Assembly: GCA_034665745.1 (NCBI GenBank)
Contig: JAXDJJ010000036.1
Span: 1-38,275, forward strand
DNA length: 38,275 nucleotides
DNA from: JAXDJJ01 sp034665745
Lineage (GTDB): Bacteria > Actinomycetota > CADDZG01 > WHSQ01
Reading direction: 5' to 3'
Under the pieces are notes generated by a model, which was not told the origin of the DNA, searched no databases, and was given only the letters and a program-made list of their open reading frames with translations. Positions 16,256-23,471 of the stretch are shown piece by piece. The position numbers were made by a program, and so were the translations under genes. Numbering within the stretch: the stretch's first letter is position 1; each line of letters starts with the position of its first letter.

Positions 16256-17493
16256 CGATCCACACCACCCATGATCGGATCGGTCGACGCGATCGACGCG
16301 ACGAGGTCGGCAAGCAGTCCGCCCTTGACCATCGGCGACAGCGACTGGAGGTTCACGAAGCTCGGGTCCCTGACGTGACACCGATAAGGGGAGGTACCGC
16401 CATCTGAGACCACGTACGCACCGAGCTCGCCGCGCGGAGACTCGACATATGCGTACGTCTCCCCCGGCGGGACGGTGTAACCCTGGGTCGACAGCTTGAA
16501 GTGGTGGATGACGGCCTCCATCGAGTGGGCCATCTCCGTTCGCGACGGTGGGGTGAGTTTCGGATCGGTGTTCCTGTGGTCGCCTTTCGGCATGTTGTCG
16601 GTGAGCTGCTTGATGATCTTCACGGACTCACGCATCTCGGCAACGCGCACGCGATAGCGGGCATACACATCCCCTTCCATCGCGATCGGAACGTCGAAGG
16701 ACACGTCGCCATAGGCCTCGTATGGCATGTCACGTCGGAGGTCCCAGTCGATCCCGGTCGCGCGGGCGATCGGACCGGTAGCACCCAAGCCGCGAGCTTC
16801 GTCCTGCGTGATGAGCCCAACGCCTCTGGTGCGCTCGAGAAAGATCGGGTTCTGCGTCAACAAGGACTCGTACTCGTCGATCCGTTTCGGCATCAACTCG
16901 GTGAGGTGCCGAACGGCCTTCTCCCACCCTTGCGGGAGGTCTTCCCAGACTCCGCCCGGGATGATGTACCCGTGGTTCATGCGAAGCCCCGTGACCATCT
17001 CGTAGAAGTCCAGGAACAGCTCTCGCTCGCGGAACCCATAGAACATCGCCGACATCGCCCCCATGTCGAGGCCCTGGGTGCCCCACCAGACGAGGTGTGA
17101 AGACAACCGATTCATCTCCGCCAGCAGAGTGCGGATGTACTTCCCGCGCATGGGTACGTCGATGCCAAGGAGTTCCTCCACGGCGAGCGAGTACGCCTGC
17201 TCGTTGAAGAAGTTGGCGAGGTAGTCCATCCGCGTGACGATCGTGACGGCCCCGCGCCAATTGTTGTCCTCGCACTCTTTCTCCATGCCGGTATGGAGAT
17301 AGCCGATCACCGGCAAGCATTCGAGGACGGTCTCGCCGTCGAGCTCGAGCAACAAGCGCAGCACACCATGGGTGGACGGGTGAACCGGACCCATGTTGAT
17401 AGTCATGTGGCCCTCGAGCTCGTCGAACCGCTCGACATAGGCACCGTGACCCGTGGCCTCGAGTTCTTCCATCATCTTCTCTGTAGTCGTCAC
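16252..17493 (-). CDS. nuoD: NADH-quinone oxidoreductase subunit D, first copy
   Basis: This is the 49-kDa-type quinone-site subunit of the 14-gene complex. From the GTG at 17493, which overlaps the nuoC stop and has AAGGGG eight bases upstream, the product is 413 residues. It shows NMGPVHPSTHGVLRLLLELDGE near residue 35, IGYLHTGMEKECEDN, the GLRMNHGYIIPGGV segment, and the C-terminal GELGAYVVSDGGTSPYRCHVRDPSF. It differs clearly from NuoD2, including in the loops around the histidine motif. Confidence 0.96.
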   Translation of the reverse strand: MTTTEKMMEELEATGHGAYVERFDELEGHMTINMGPVHPSTHGVLRLLLELDGETVLECLPVIGYLHTGMEKECEDNNWRGAVTIVTRMDYLANFFNEQAYSLAVEELLGIDVPMRGKYIRTLLAEMNRLSSHLVWWGTQGLDMGAMSAMFYGFRERELFLDFYEMVTGLRMNHGYIIPGGVWEDLPQGWEKAVRHLTELMPKRIDEYESLLTQNPIFLERTRGVGLITQDEARGLGATGPIARATGIDWDLRRDMPYEAYGDVSFDVPIAMEGDVYARYRVRVAEMRESVKIIKQLTDNMPKGDHRNTDPKLTPPSRTEMAHSMEAVIHHFKLSTQGYTVPPGETYAYVESPRGELGAYVVSDGGTSPYRCHVRDPSFVNLQSLSPMVKGGLLADLVASIASTDPIMGGVDR

Positions 17494-17990
17494 GGCGCGT
17501 CCCCTTCGACCACGGCCTGACCAAGGCGGTCGAGGAGACTTCCGGACACGCCGGACTTCGGGGACTGCCCTGGCGAATCGATCTGGATCAACGGTTGGGG
17601 GATGAACTCGACCGGCACCTTGCCGACGCCGTAGTCCTTGCGTAAGGGATGGCCCTCCCACTCATCGGGCATCAAGATGCGCGTGAGGTTCGGGTGGTCC
17701 GTGAAATGGACGCCGAACATGTCGAACGTCTCACGCTCCATGAAGTTTGCGGTCGGCCATAGCGCCATGACAGAGGGAACCGTCGGTGGATCACCTTCCA
17801 CCGTCACGTGGATCATCTGACGCTCTTTGTGCTCGTGGTGGAGCAACTGAACGACGACCTCGAAGCGGGGCTCGTTGGGGGTCAAACGCAGCCGGTCCAG
17901 ACCGGTGAGGTCCTTCAGCTGCCAGCCTTCGTTCTTCAGTCTCTCCGCGGTAGCGGCCCATTCCCCTGCGGGCACGGTTGTGATGGTCAT
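17490..17990 (-). CDS. nuoC: NADH-quinone oxidoreductase subunit C, first copy
   Basis: This is the 30-kDa-type subunit. The 166-residue product contains LLHHEHKERQMIHVTVEG and the diagnostic block ALWPTANFMERETFDMFGVHFTDHPNLTRILMPDEWEGHPLRKDYG near residues 85-130. The ATG at 17990 overlaps the nuoB stop (ATGA) and an AGG lies very close upstream. It is shorter than actinobacterial NuoC proteins with long C-terminal tails; the end is Ser/Gly-rich (SPGQSPKSGVSG). Confidence 0.94.
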   Translation of the reverse strand: MTITTVPAGEWAATAERLKNEGWQLKDLTGLDRLRLTPNEPRFEVVVQLLHHEHKERQMIHVTVEGDPPTVPSVMALWPTANFMERETFDMFGVHFTDHPNLTRILMPDEWEGHPLRKDYGVGKVPVEFIPQPLIQIDSPGQSPKSGVSGSLLDRLGQAVVEGDAP

Positions 17991-18478
17991 CCTGCAACCC
18001 GCCCGGCGGTGTACTCGCCACGTTTGATCTGCTCGTGCAGCAACATGATCCCGTCGATCAACATCTCGGGGCGCGGCGGACAACCCGGAACGTAGATGTC
18101 TACCGGAACGATCTGGTCGACGCCTTGGACCAGTGCGTAGTTGTTGAATACGCCACCAGATGATGCGCACGCCCCCATCGAGATGACCCACTTTGGTTCC
18201 GTCATCTGGTCATAGATCGTGCGAAGGACGGGCGCCATCTTCTGAGACACGCGGCCCGCGACGATCATCAGGTCCGCCTGGCGGGGGGACGCGCGGAATG
18301 CCTCCATCCCGAAGCGCGCGAGGTCGTGGCGCGGCATCGTCGTCGCCATCATCTCGATCGCGCAGCACGCTAGTCCGAAGGTCGCAGGCCACAACGAGGA
18401 TTTGCGGGCCCAGTTGACGAGCTTGTCGAGCTGGGCGGTGAGGAAGTTCGCACCGATCGTGTCGCTTACTCCGCCCAC
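17987..18478 (-). CDS. nuoB: NADH-quinone oxidoreductase subunit B, first copy
   Basis: This is the cluster N2 subunit. The 163-residue product has C38-C39 (FGLACCAIEM), C104 (SMGACASSGG) and C133 (PGCPPRPE), all four expected ligands. The start is GTG at 18478: AGGTGG lies six bases upstream, and the next in-frame valine is a GTA codon, which cannot initiate. The gene overlaps nuoA by 13 bases. A longer upstream reading frame exists but runs through nuoA and has no family similarity. Confidence 0.95.
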   Translation of the reverse strand: MGGVSDTIGANFLTAQLDKLVNWARKSSLWPATFGLACCAIEMMATTMPRHDLARFGMEAFRASPRQADLMIVAGRVSQKMAPVLRTIYDQMTEPKWVISMGACASSGGVFNNYALVQGVDQIVPVDIYVPGCPPRPEMLIDGIMLLHEQIKRGEYTAGRVAG

Positions 18479-18834
18479 TCGAGTCCACCTCGCTTCCACA
18501 CGTAGACATACGCGGCCACGAGTGTCGCGACGAACACCGCCATCTCGATCAAGCCGAACATCTTGAGTTCTTTGAACGCAACGGCCCAGGGATAGAGGAA
18601 GACCGTCTCGATGTCGAAGATGATGAACAGCATCGCGACCAGATAGAACTTGATCGGGAAACGCTCGAGGCCCTCGGAACCCTCTTCGGGAACGATCCCG
18701 CACTCGTACGGATCCAATTTCGCCGCGGTCCACTTTCGAGGACTGAGCTTGGACGCAACAAACATCGACATGGTCGCGAAACCGGTCGCAAGGATGACGA
18801 GAAACAGGATCGGGAGATACGCGGGAAGGGTCAC
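18466..18834 (-). CDS. nuoA: NADH-quinone oxidoreductase subunit A, first copy
   Basis: This is a three-helix membrane subunit at the quinone end. The 122-residue product has helices near 5-27, 63-84 and 92-115, and the conserved loop KLDPYECGIVPEEGSEG containing the Cys in the ECG turn that moves in active/deactive transitions of mitochondrial complex I. The GTG start overlaps the stop of the reductase gene upstream (GTGA), so the reductase is part of the same transcript as nuoA-N. Confidence 0.95.
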   Translation of the reverse strand: MTLPAYLPILFLVILATGFATMSMFVASKLSPRKWTAAKLDPYECGIVPEEGSEGLERFPIKFYLVAMLFIIFDIETVFLYPWAVAFKELKMFGLIEMAVFVATLVAAYVYVWKRGGLEWAE

Positions 18835-20066
18835 GGTTTCATCTCCGCGATCTTCTTCAGAGCGCGAAGGCCGAATTGCTGCACACCGTTGCGCTTGTCA
18901 TCTTCGAGGTTCGCCATGAAGGTCAGGGCGAAGGTCATCACCTTCTTGGAGCGCATCCCCATCGACACGAGGCGTTCCATCAACTCGGGATGACCGATCA
19001 GCTTCGTGAAGCGGCGTCCGAGTCGGTAATAGGGGCCGTAGACCTCTTCGAGTTCGCGCGTATAGCCATCGAGGGCCGGCCCCGAGCCACTGCGCAAAGC
19101 CTCGTCGATGTGGCGCGCTCCGATACGTCCGGTCTCGTATCCGTACGCGATCCCCTCACCGTTGCAGGGATTGATCATCCCGGCGGCATCGCCAACGAGG
19201 ATGAAGCCCGGGCCGTGGGCAGGCCACACGCTTTGGCCCATGAACAGACGGCCCCCACGCGGCTTGCTGCACACCGTGTCGTAGTTGATCCCCCAATCGG
19301 CAGGGATCTGGTTCACGAAGTTGCGCTGCAGATCGTTGAGGTTCACCGATTCCCACTGGCCATAGGTCGTGAGGAGGCCCACCCCAACGTTGACGGTGCC
19401 GTCACCGACGGGGAAGACCCATCCGTACCCGGGCAGGTCGTCGGGACCCGACTTGACCTCGAGGAAACCTTCGAACCATCCCGAGTGCGCCATCGCAGGC
19501 GAGTCGAAGTACTGGCGGATCGCCCATCCCATCGGGTAGTCGGTGTTGCGCGCGCGCCCAAGTGACTTGGCGAACTTCGTCGCCGACCCTTCGGCACAGA
19601 TCACGTACTTCGCTTTGATGCGCTCGTCTTCGCCATCTCGCTTCGCGACGAATCCGGTCAGCACACCATCCGAGAAGATCGGCTCGACGACCTGGGTCTT
19701 CTGAAGAACCTTCGCGCCCGCCTTCTCCGCGTGGTCGAGCACGATCTTGTCGAGGTCCTTGCGAGGTTTGACGAGGCCGTAGTTGACCCACTCATCTAGC
19801 TCGGGCCACGGGAGCTCGACCGTTCTGCCCGACGCATGGATTCTCAGACCCTGGACCCGCTCCCACGATCTGAACTCCGACCCAAGACCCATAGCTTCGA
19901 GCTGCTTGACGGCTCGCGGGGTCAGCCCATCTCCGCAGGTCTTCTCGCGCGGGAACGATTTCTTCTCACAGACGAGGACCGAGTGACCTTTGGTGGCGAG
20001 GTAATGAGCGGCTGCAGCCCCTGAGGGACCGCCCCCGACGATGGCCACATCGAACTCGGTCGTCAC
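18831..20066 (-). CDS. FAD-dependent geranylgeranyl reductase family protein (possible menaquinone side-chain reductase)
   Basis: This is a flavoprotein of the family that saturates isoprenoid double bonds, such as plant ChlP, archaeal lipid reductases and mycobacterial MenJ. The 411-residue product starts with a Rossmann FAD site, G11-G-G-P-S-G16, followed by CEKKSFPREKTCGDGLTPRAVKQLEAMGL, typical of the family. A second FAD motif, ILVGDAAGMINPCNGEGIAYGYETG, lies near 275-299. In Mycobacterium a member reduces one isoprene unit of menaquinone; the same role is a reasonable inference here because the gene leads the complex I operon. The GTG start has GGAAGGA four bases upstream. A Rex-type palindrome lies 48 bp before the start. 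The exact substrate cannot be read from sequence. Confidence 0.85.
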   Translation of the reverse strand: MTTEFDVAIVGGGPSGAAAAHYLATKGHSVLVCEKKSFPREKTCGDGLTPRAVKQLEAMGLGSEFRSWERVQGLRIHASGRTVELPWPELDEWVNYGLVKPRKDLDKIVLDHAEKAGAKVLQKTQVVEPIFSDGVLTGFVAKRDGEDERIKAKYVICAEGSATKFAKSLGRARNTDYPMGWAIRQYFDSPAMAHSGWFEGFLEVKSGPDDLPGYGWVFPVGDGTVNVGVGLLTTYGQWESVNLNDLQRNFVNQIPADWGINYDTVCSKPRGGRLFMGQSVWPAHGPGFILVGDAAGMINPCNGEGIAYGYETGRIGARHIDEALRSGSGPALDGYTRELEEVYGPYYRLGRRFTKLIGHPELMERLVSMGMRSKKVMTFALTFMANLEDDKRNGVQQFGLRALKKIAEMKP

Positions 20067-20113
20067 GGTGTCCTTCCGGCGTCAGGCCCCGGGTTCAGCC
20101 GGGTCCATGGACT

Positions 20114-20131
20114 TTGTGAAAATTTTCACGA
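20114..20131. promoter_or_regulatory. Rex-type redox operator upstream of the reductase-nuo operon
   Basis: TTGTGAAAATTTTCACGA contains a perfect 14-bp palindrome (20116-20129). It matches the known Rex consensus TTGTGAA-N4-TTCACAA at 17 of 18 positions if the four spacer bases are allowed to vary. Rex is a repressor that senses NADH/NAD+, and in Streptomyces coelicolor it controls respiratory genes including nuo. The site lies about 50 bp before the GTG of the reductase gene. No rex gene is in the window. Confidence 0.65.
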
Positions 20132-20142
20132 GCGAGGAAACG

Positions 20143-20148
20143 AGTCTA
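20143..20148 (-). promoter_or_regulatory. Candidate -10 element of the reductase-nuo operon
   Basis: On the minus strand this reads TAGACT, a good actinobacterial -10. It would place the transcription start near 20136, so the palindrome at 20114-20131 would cover the first transcribed bases, a position suited to repression. No clear -35 is present. Confidence 0.35.
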
Positions 20149-20169
20149 CTCCTCGCATCGCGGGGTGAG

Positions 20170-21153
20170 TTATTCGACGGTGACGGTCCCCGTCATCGAG
20201 CTGGGGTGGAGGTCGCACTGGAAGTAGTACTCGCCCTTGTCGAGGGCCGGGACGGCGTAGGTGCTCTCGGATCCGCCCGGGGTCTCGGCTCCCTTGAAGA
20301 GGTCTTTGGAAGCTGAGTCGTTCTCGTAGATCGAGAAGTTGTGAGCGACCGAGTCGTCGTTCACGAACTGGATGTCGCTGGCTTCGCCCGCAGGTAGAGA
20401 CAGGGAATCGGTGTCGAACGCGACCCCGGAAGCCGTCAGGGTGATCCCAGCCGCAGCTCCCCCGCCTTCGCCGCCGGCGGCCTCGGCCGGAGCCGAGTCG
20501 TTGTTCGCGAGGAGGAAGGCGATCGCCATGATCGGGATCAAGAGGTAGAGCAGAGCGAGTGCCGGGGAGCGCCTCTCGCCGGTCTCGTGTGCGCTTATCG
20601 CGGGCACGCCTGTGGCGATGAGCTCGTCGATCAACTTTCGGCGCTCGTACATATCGGCTTGACCCTGGAACTGGGCCTCTGTCGTCGACTCGTCCTCGGG
20701 ACGCAAGCGGTTGCCACCGATCGTGCCGTGGATGACCCCGGATGGCTTCGCTTCTGGGGCCGCCTGCGCGGCTGCTGCGGGAGCCTCTGCCACCGCCGCA
20801 GGAGCCTGAACGGGCTCGGCAGGGGCGGCGGTCTGCTCTTGCGGAACCTCGGGAGCCTGGACCTCTTCAGTCGCCGCGGGCGTTTCTTCGGCTACCGGCG
20901 CGGCAGCAGGTTCTTCCTGAGCTGGCTCTTCAACGGTCTCCTCAGCTTCCTCGGCCGCGGCAGGAGCTTCACCACCGCCACCTTCGAGGTGCGGTTGGGC
21001 TCCCGGCCACCACTTCGCTTCCTTCGGATGTGGCGATCCGGCCTCCGCCCGGGCCCTGGCCGCCTTCGCTCGGCCTTCCGCAACCGGGGACGCACTGCCC
21101 TTGCCCTGCTCTTCGCTTAGGACCTCTGCGTAGATCTGTTCCGGGTCGGCCAC
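20170..21153 (-). CDS. Membrane-anchored cupredoxin with long Ala/Pro/Glu-rich N-terminal region
   Basis: This is probably a type 1 copper protein facing outside. The 327-residue product has a charged N-terminal block (1-60), an Ala/Pro/Glu-rich low-complexity stretch (about 60-135), a hydrophilic segment (138-195), one transmembrane helix at about 196-216, a Gly/Ala linker, and a C-terminal cupredoxin-like domain (236-327). Candidate copper ligands are H271 (SVAHNF), C313, H316 and M320 (CDLHPSSM). The domain is closely similar to that of the protein at 26671-27291. GTG start with AGGAGA six bases upstream. It precedes the reductase-nuo operon on the same strand. It might carry electrons or copper; neither is proven, and the long cytoplasmic-side region is unrecognised. 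Confidence 0.8.
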   Translation of the reverse strand: MADPEQIYAEVLSEEQGKGSASPVAEGRAKAARARAEAGSPHPKEAKWWPGAQPHLEGGGGEAPAAAEEAEETVEEPAQEEPAAAPVAEETPAATEEVQAPEVPQEQTAAPAEPVQAPAAVAEAPAAAAQAAPEAKPSGVIHGTIGGNRLRPEDESTTEAQFQGQADMYERRKLIDELIATGVPAISAHETGERRSPALALLYLLIPIMAIAFLLANNDSAPAEAAGGEGGGAAAGITLTASGVAFDTDSLSLPAGEASDIQFVNDDSVAHNFSIYENDSASKDLFKGAETPGGSESTYAVPALDKGEYYFQCDLHPSSMTGTVTVE

Positions 21154-21187
21154 TTGGTCTCCTGATCGGATGAGGACTTCGAGAGGC

Positions 21188-21193
21188 CAAATC
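21188..21193 (-). promoter_or_regulatory. Candidate -10 element of the cupredoxin gene
   Basis: On the minus strand this reads TAGATT, in the 68-bp gap between the polyprenyl synthase and the cupredoxin start. It gives a leader of roughly 30 bases that contains the AGGAGA ribosome site. The -35 region is not recognisable. Confidence 0.3.
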
Positions 21194-21221
21194 TAACAAG
21201 GCGCGAGCGCGGGGCCGCGAC

Positions 21222-22208
21222 TTAGTGCGTGCGTGTGATGGTCGCCCCCATCAAGTCACCCAAACCACTACGGGCGTCCTCCGGGATGGGGGCCCGGGCA
21301 AGCGCGCCCGAGGCGGCCCGTGCGAGCTCGGCCACAAGCTCCTCGGTGGACTCACGAGCCCCCGAGCTATCGATCAGCCCACGCAATCTAGAGACGTCAT
21401 CGACGCTCAGGGCTTCGCCTCCACCCCACTTCGACAAGAAGTAGCCCCTGTCCGTGTCATCGAGCGCCGCGACCGTCTTTGCGAACAAGACGTTGCGCTT
21501 GCCCTCACGGATATCGGAATCGATCGGCTTCCCCGTTGTCGTTGGGTCTCCGAAGATGCCGAGGAGATCATCGACGAGTTGGAACGCCTCGCCGAGCGGT
21601 CTACCGAAGGCTCGCAAGGCATCGAGAAGTTCCTTATCGGCATCACCGAGGAGCGCGCCTATCAATAACGGGTGCTCGATCGAATACGAACCAGACTTGA
21701 GGATCGCGATCTCGCGCGCTGCGGTCTCGTCGATGGCTCGGTTGTGGGCCTCTAGGTCCATGTGCTGACCCGCTATCACTTGCTCTCGCATGGTTGTGAA
21801 CTCGGAGAACGCTCCGCACAACCTCTCCGGCGAGAAGCCAGAGCCCCAGAACGCGGCGTCCGCAAGCACGAGGGCCAGGTCCCCAACCAGCAACGCGCGC
21901 TCCATCCCCAAGGTCGAGACCGTGGTTGGTTGGCCGCGCCGTTCGGCCGAGGAATCCATGATGTCGTCGTGCACGATCGCGAACGTGTGGAGTAGCTCGA
22001 ACGCGCTCGCCACCCCAACGATCTCGTCACCTTCAGCTCCGCCCGCAGCCCGATAGCCCCAGTAGCAGAATGCAGGCCGCAATCGCTTGCCACCGGCCGA
22101 GATGACTCTGTCGATCTCGGCGATCAGAGATGTTGCCTGCGGCACGGCGACCCGGCGTTCCTCGAGGAACGATCGGATGCGTACGTCGACCAAGGCGCTA
22201 AGAGACAC
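21222..22208 (-). CDS. Polyprenyl diphosphate synthase (isoprenyl chain elongation)
   Basis: This is a trans-type prenyltransferase that extends allylic diphosphates with isopentenyl diphosphate; likely products are geranylgeranyl diphosphate or a longer chain for menaquinone. The 328-residue product has GGKRLRP at 39-45, the first Asp-rich motif DDIMD at 81-85 followed by RRGQPT, and a second Asp motif DDLLGIFGD at 213-221 as in actinobacterial members, with GKPIDSDIREGKR. The GTG start has GGTAGG a few bases upstream; a nearby ATG is out of frame. Together with the geranylgeranyl-reductase-like gene it suggests quinone side-chain synthesis grouped with complex I. Chain length cannot be settled by reading alone. 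Confidence 0.9.
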   Translation of the reverse strand: MSLSALVDVRIRSFLEERRVAVPQATSLIAEIDRVISAGGKRLRPAFCYWGYRAAGGAEGDEIVGVASAFELLHTFAIVHDDIMDSSAERRGQPTTVSTLGMERALLVGDLALVLADAAFWGSGFSPERLCGAFSEFTTMREQVIAGQHMDLEAHNRAIDETAAREIAILKSGSYSIEHPLLIGALLGDADKELLDALRAFGRPLGEAFQLVDDLLGIFGDPTTTGKPIDSDIREGKRNVLFAKTVAALDDTDRGYFLSKWGGGEALSVDDVSRLRGLIDSSGARESTEELVAELARAASGALARAPIPEDARSGLGDLMGATITRTH

Positions 22209-22214
22209 ATCACC

Positions 22215-22220
22215 TACCCT
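22215..22220 (+). promoter_or_regulatory. Candidate -10 element of the small lipoprotein gene
   Basis: TACCCT fits TANNNT and ends six bases before the ATG, which would make the A of ATG the first transcribed base. The gap to the divergent synthase start is only 18 bp, so there is no room for a normal leader. Confidence 0.35.
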
Positions 22221-22226
22221 AGTGCG

Positions 22227-22541
22227 ATGCGTGTTGGGGTTATCTGCTTGCTCTTTCCGATCGCGCTACTCGGCGCGTGCTCAAAGAACACCCAGGCGGA
22301 CGGTGCCCCATCTCGGGTCGAAGGAGTCATCGTCCACATCGACTCGATCGCGATCGATGACGTCAACGGGTTCACCCTGAAGGATGGCGAGGTCACCTAC
22401 GACATCCGCATCGCAGATGACGTCGATTACGGCTTTCCCCTAGGGCACCTTCAGGAGCACGTGCAATCCGCGGGACCCGTCGCGGTCGATCTCGAGGAGC
22501 GCGACGGCAAGCTCTACGCCTTGACGATCGAAGACGTCTAG
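22227..22541 (+). CDS. Small predicted lipoprotein, function unknown
   Basis: The 104-residue product begins with a lipoprotein signal ending in LLGAC (lipobox, Cys at 18) and should be anchored to the outer face of the membrane. The mature part is acidic and predicted mainly beta, with the stretch VEGVIVHIDSIAIDDVNGFTLKDGE, reminiscent of a small OB- or barrel-like fold; I do not recognise a named family. It lacks a ribosome site and has a -10-like TACCCT just upstream. Its TAG stop lies within the palindrome CTAG, which also contains the stop of the convergent thioredoxin-like gene. Confidence 0.75.
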   Translation: MRVGVICLLFPIALLGACSKNTQADGAPSRVEGVIVHIDSIAIDDVNGFTLKDGEVTYDIRIADDVDYGFPLGHLQEHVQSAGPVAVDLEERDGKLYALTIEDV

Positions 22542-23428
22542 AGCTTCTTCAGAACCGCCTCGAGCTCGCCTGCAGTAACGGTTCCTTCGTACTTCGCGGC
22601 CACCTTGCCGTTCGCGTCAACGACGAACACCCACGGTTCACTGGGAAGACCCCATTCGCGCACGGCCTTCACCGGGACGAGGTGGCCCGGGTCGTCGAGG
22701 TTCTTGTAGACCTCCACGTGGATGAACGTGACGCCGGTCATCGACTTCGACGCGGCCTTGACGATGTTGAGGGTCGGAGCGCAGACCTGCGAGGTGCAGA
22801 ACTTCGGCGTCGCGAACACAACAACGAACGGTTCCTTCCTGGCGATCGCTTGCTTGATCGACTCTCGATAGAAGTCCGGGTCGGGGTGTGGGTCAGTTGA
22901 GATCTCGCTGAGGTTATCGACGTCCGCGGCGGTAAAGGTGTCCGAAGCCGGCGCGGGAGCACCGATCTCGGGGGTGGAGCCAGATTCGGCAACGTCGAAC
23001 GCCGCGTTCACGGTCTCGTCCAGTCCATCGCCGGTCACGGTGACGGCAGCCCCCCAACTCCCGGCCTCGTCGAACTTAGCGGTGGTCACGTATAGACCGC
23101 GCTCGCCCGGGATCGTTTCGATGAAGTCCATGTCGGTTCCGAATACGGGCTCGGTCTCGGACGAAGCTCGATCGTAGAAGTCGATATGCATGGCGATAGA
23201 GCGCGAGCCGATCGGAGCATCGTTCTCATCGAGGAGTCCAACGAGGAATCGGTTCTCTCCCACCACGATCTCGGACGACGCGAATACCGGGTACGCCTTG
23301 GCATCGGTGAATGGGTCGCCGAAGCGGGATCCCGAGGACTTGGCCGCGGGCTTTTCGCCACCGCCTCCGCCACATGCGGCTAGGGCGATAAGGGCAGCAC
23401 AAAGGAGCGTGATCAGCTTCCGGCTCAT
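22538..23428 (-). CDS. Thioredoxin-fold lipoprotein with CX4C motif
   Basis: This is a predicted extracytoplasmic redox or metal-handling lipoprotein. The 296-residue product has a lipoprotein signal (lipobox LAAC, C19), a glycine run, an N-terminal beta-sandwich-like region (about 40-150) and a C-terminal thioredoxin-like domain (about 160-296) with FATPKFCTSQVCAP, giving C211 and C216. The spacing is CX4C, unlike CX2C thioredoxins or CX3C SCO proteins. The segment LPSEPWVFVVDANGKVAAKYEG carries the cis-Pro-like site. The start is ATG at 23428; longer upstream reading frame overlaps ctaA and is unlikely. It is divergent from ctaA, so a role in oxidase assembly or copper delivery is possible but inferred only. 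Confidence 0.8.
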   Translation of the reverse strand: MSRKLITLLCAALIALAACGGGGGEKPAAKSSGSRFGDPFTDAKAYPVFASSEIVVGENRFLVGLLDENDAPIGSRSIAMHIDFYDRASSETEPVFGTDMDFIETIPGERGLYVTTAKFDEAGSWGAAVTVTGDGLDETVNAAFDVAESGSTPEIGAPAPASDTFTAADVDNLSEISTDPHPDPDFYRESIKQAIARKEPFVVVFATPKFCTSQVCAPTLNIVKAASKSMTGVTFIHVEVYKNLDDPGHLVPVKAVREWGLPSEPWVFVVDANGKVAAKYEGTVTAGELEAVLKKL

Positions 23429-23455
23429 GCGACTAAGACTACGTTCGGGCCCAGA

Positions 23456-23461
23456 TAACAT
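23456..23461 (+). promoter_or_regulatory. Candidate -10 element of ctaA
   Basis: TAACAT fits TANNNT and ends ten bases before the ctaA ATG. There is no Shine-Dalgarno sequence before the ATG, so a leaderless or very short-leader transcript is likely. Confidence 0.3.
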
Positions 23462-23471
23462 CGTCCGACCC

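Noticed and set aside
23190..23471. N-terminal extension of CtaA over the divergent lipoprotein gene
   Set aside because: The first transmembrane helix and the conserved loop start just after the ATG at 23472; the added residues have no membrane or family character.
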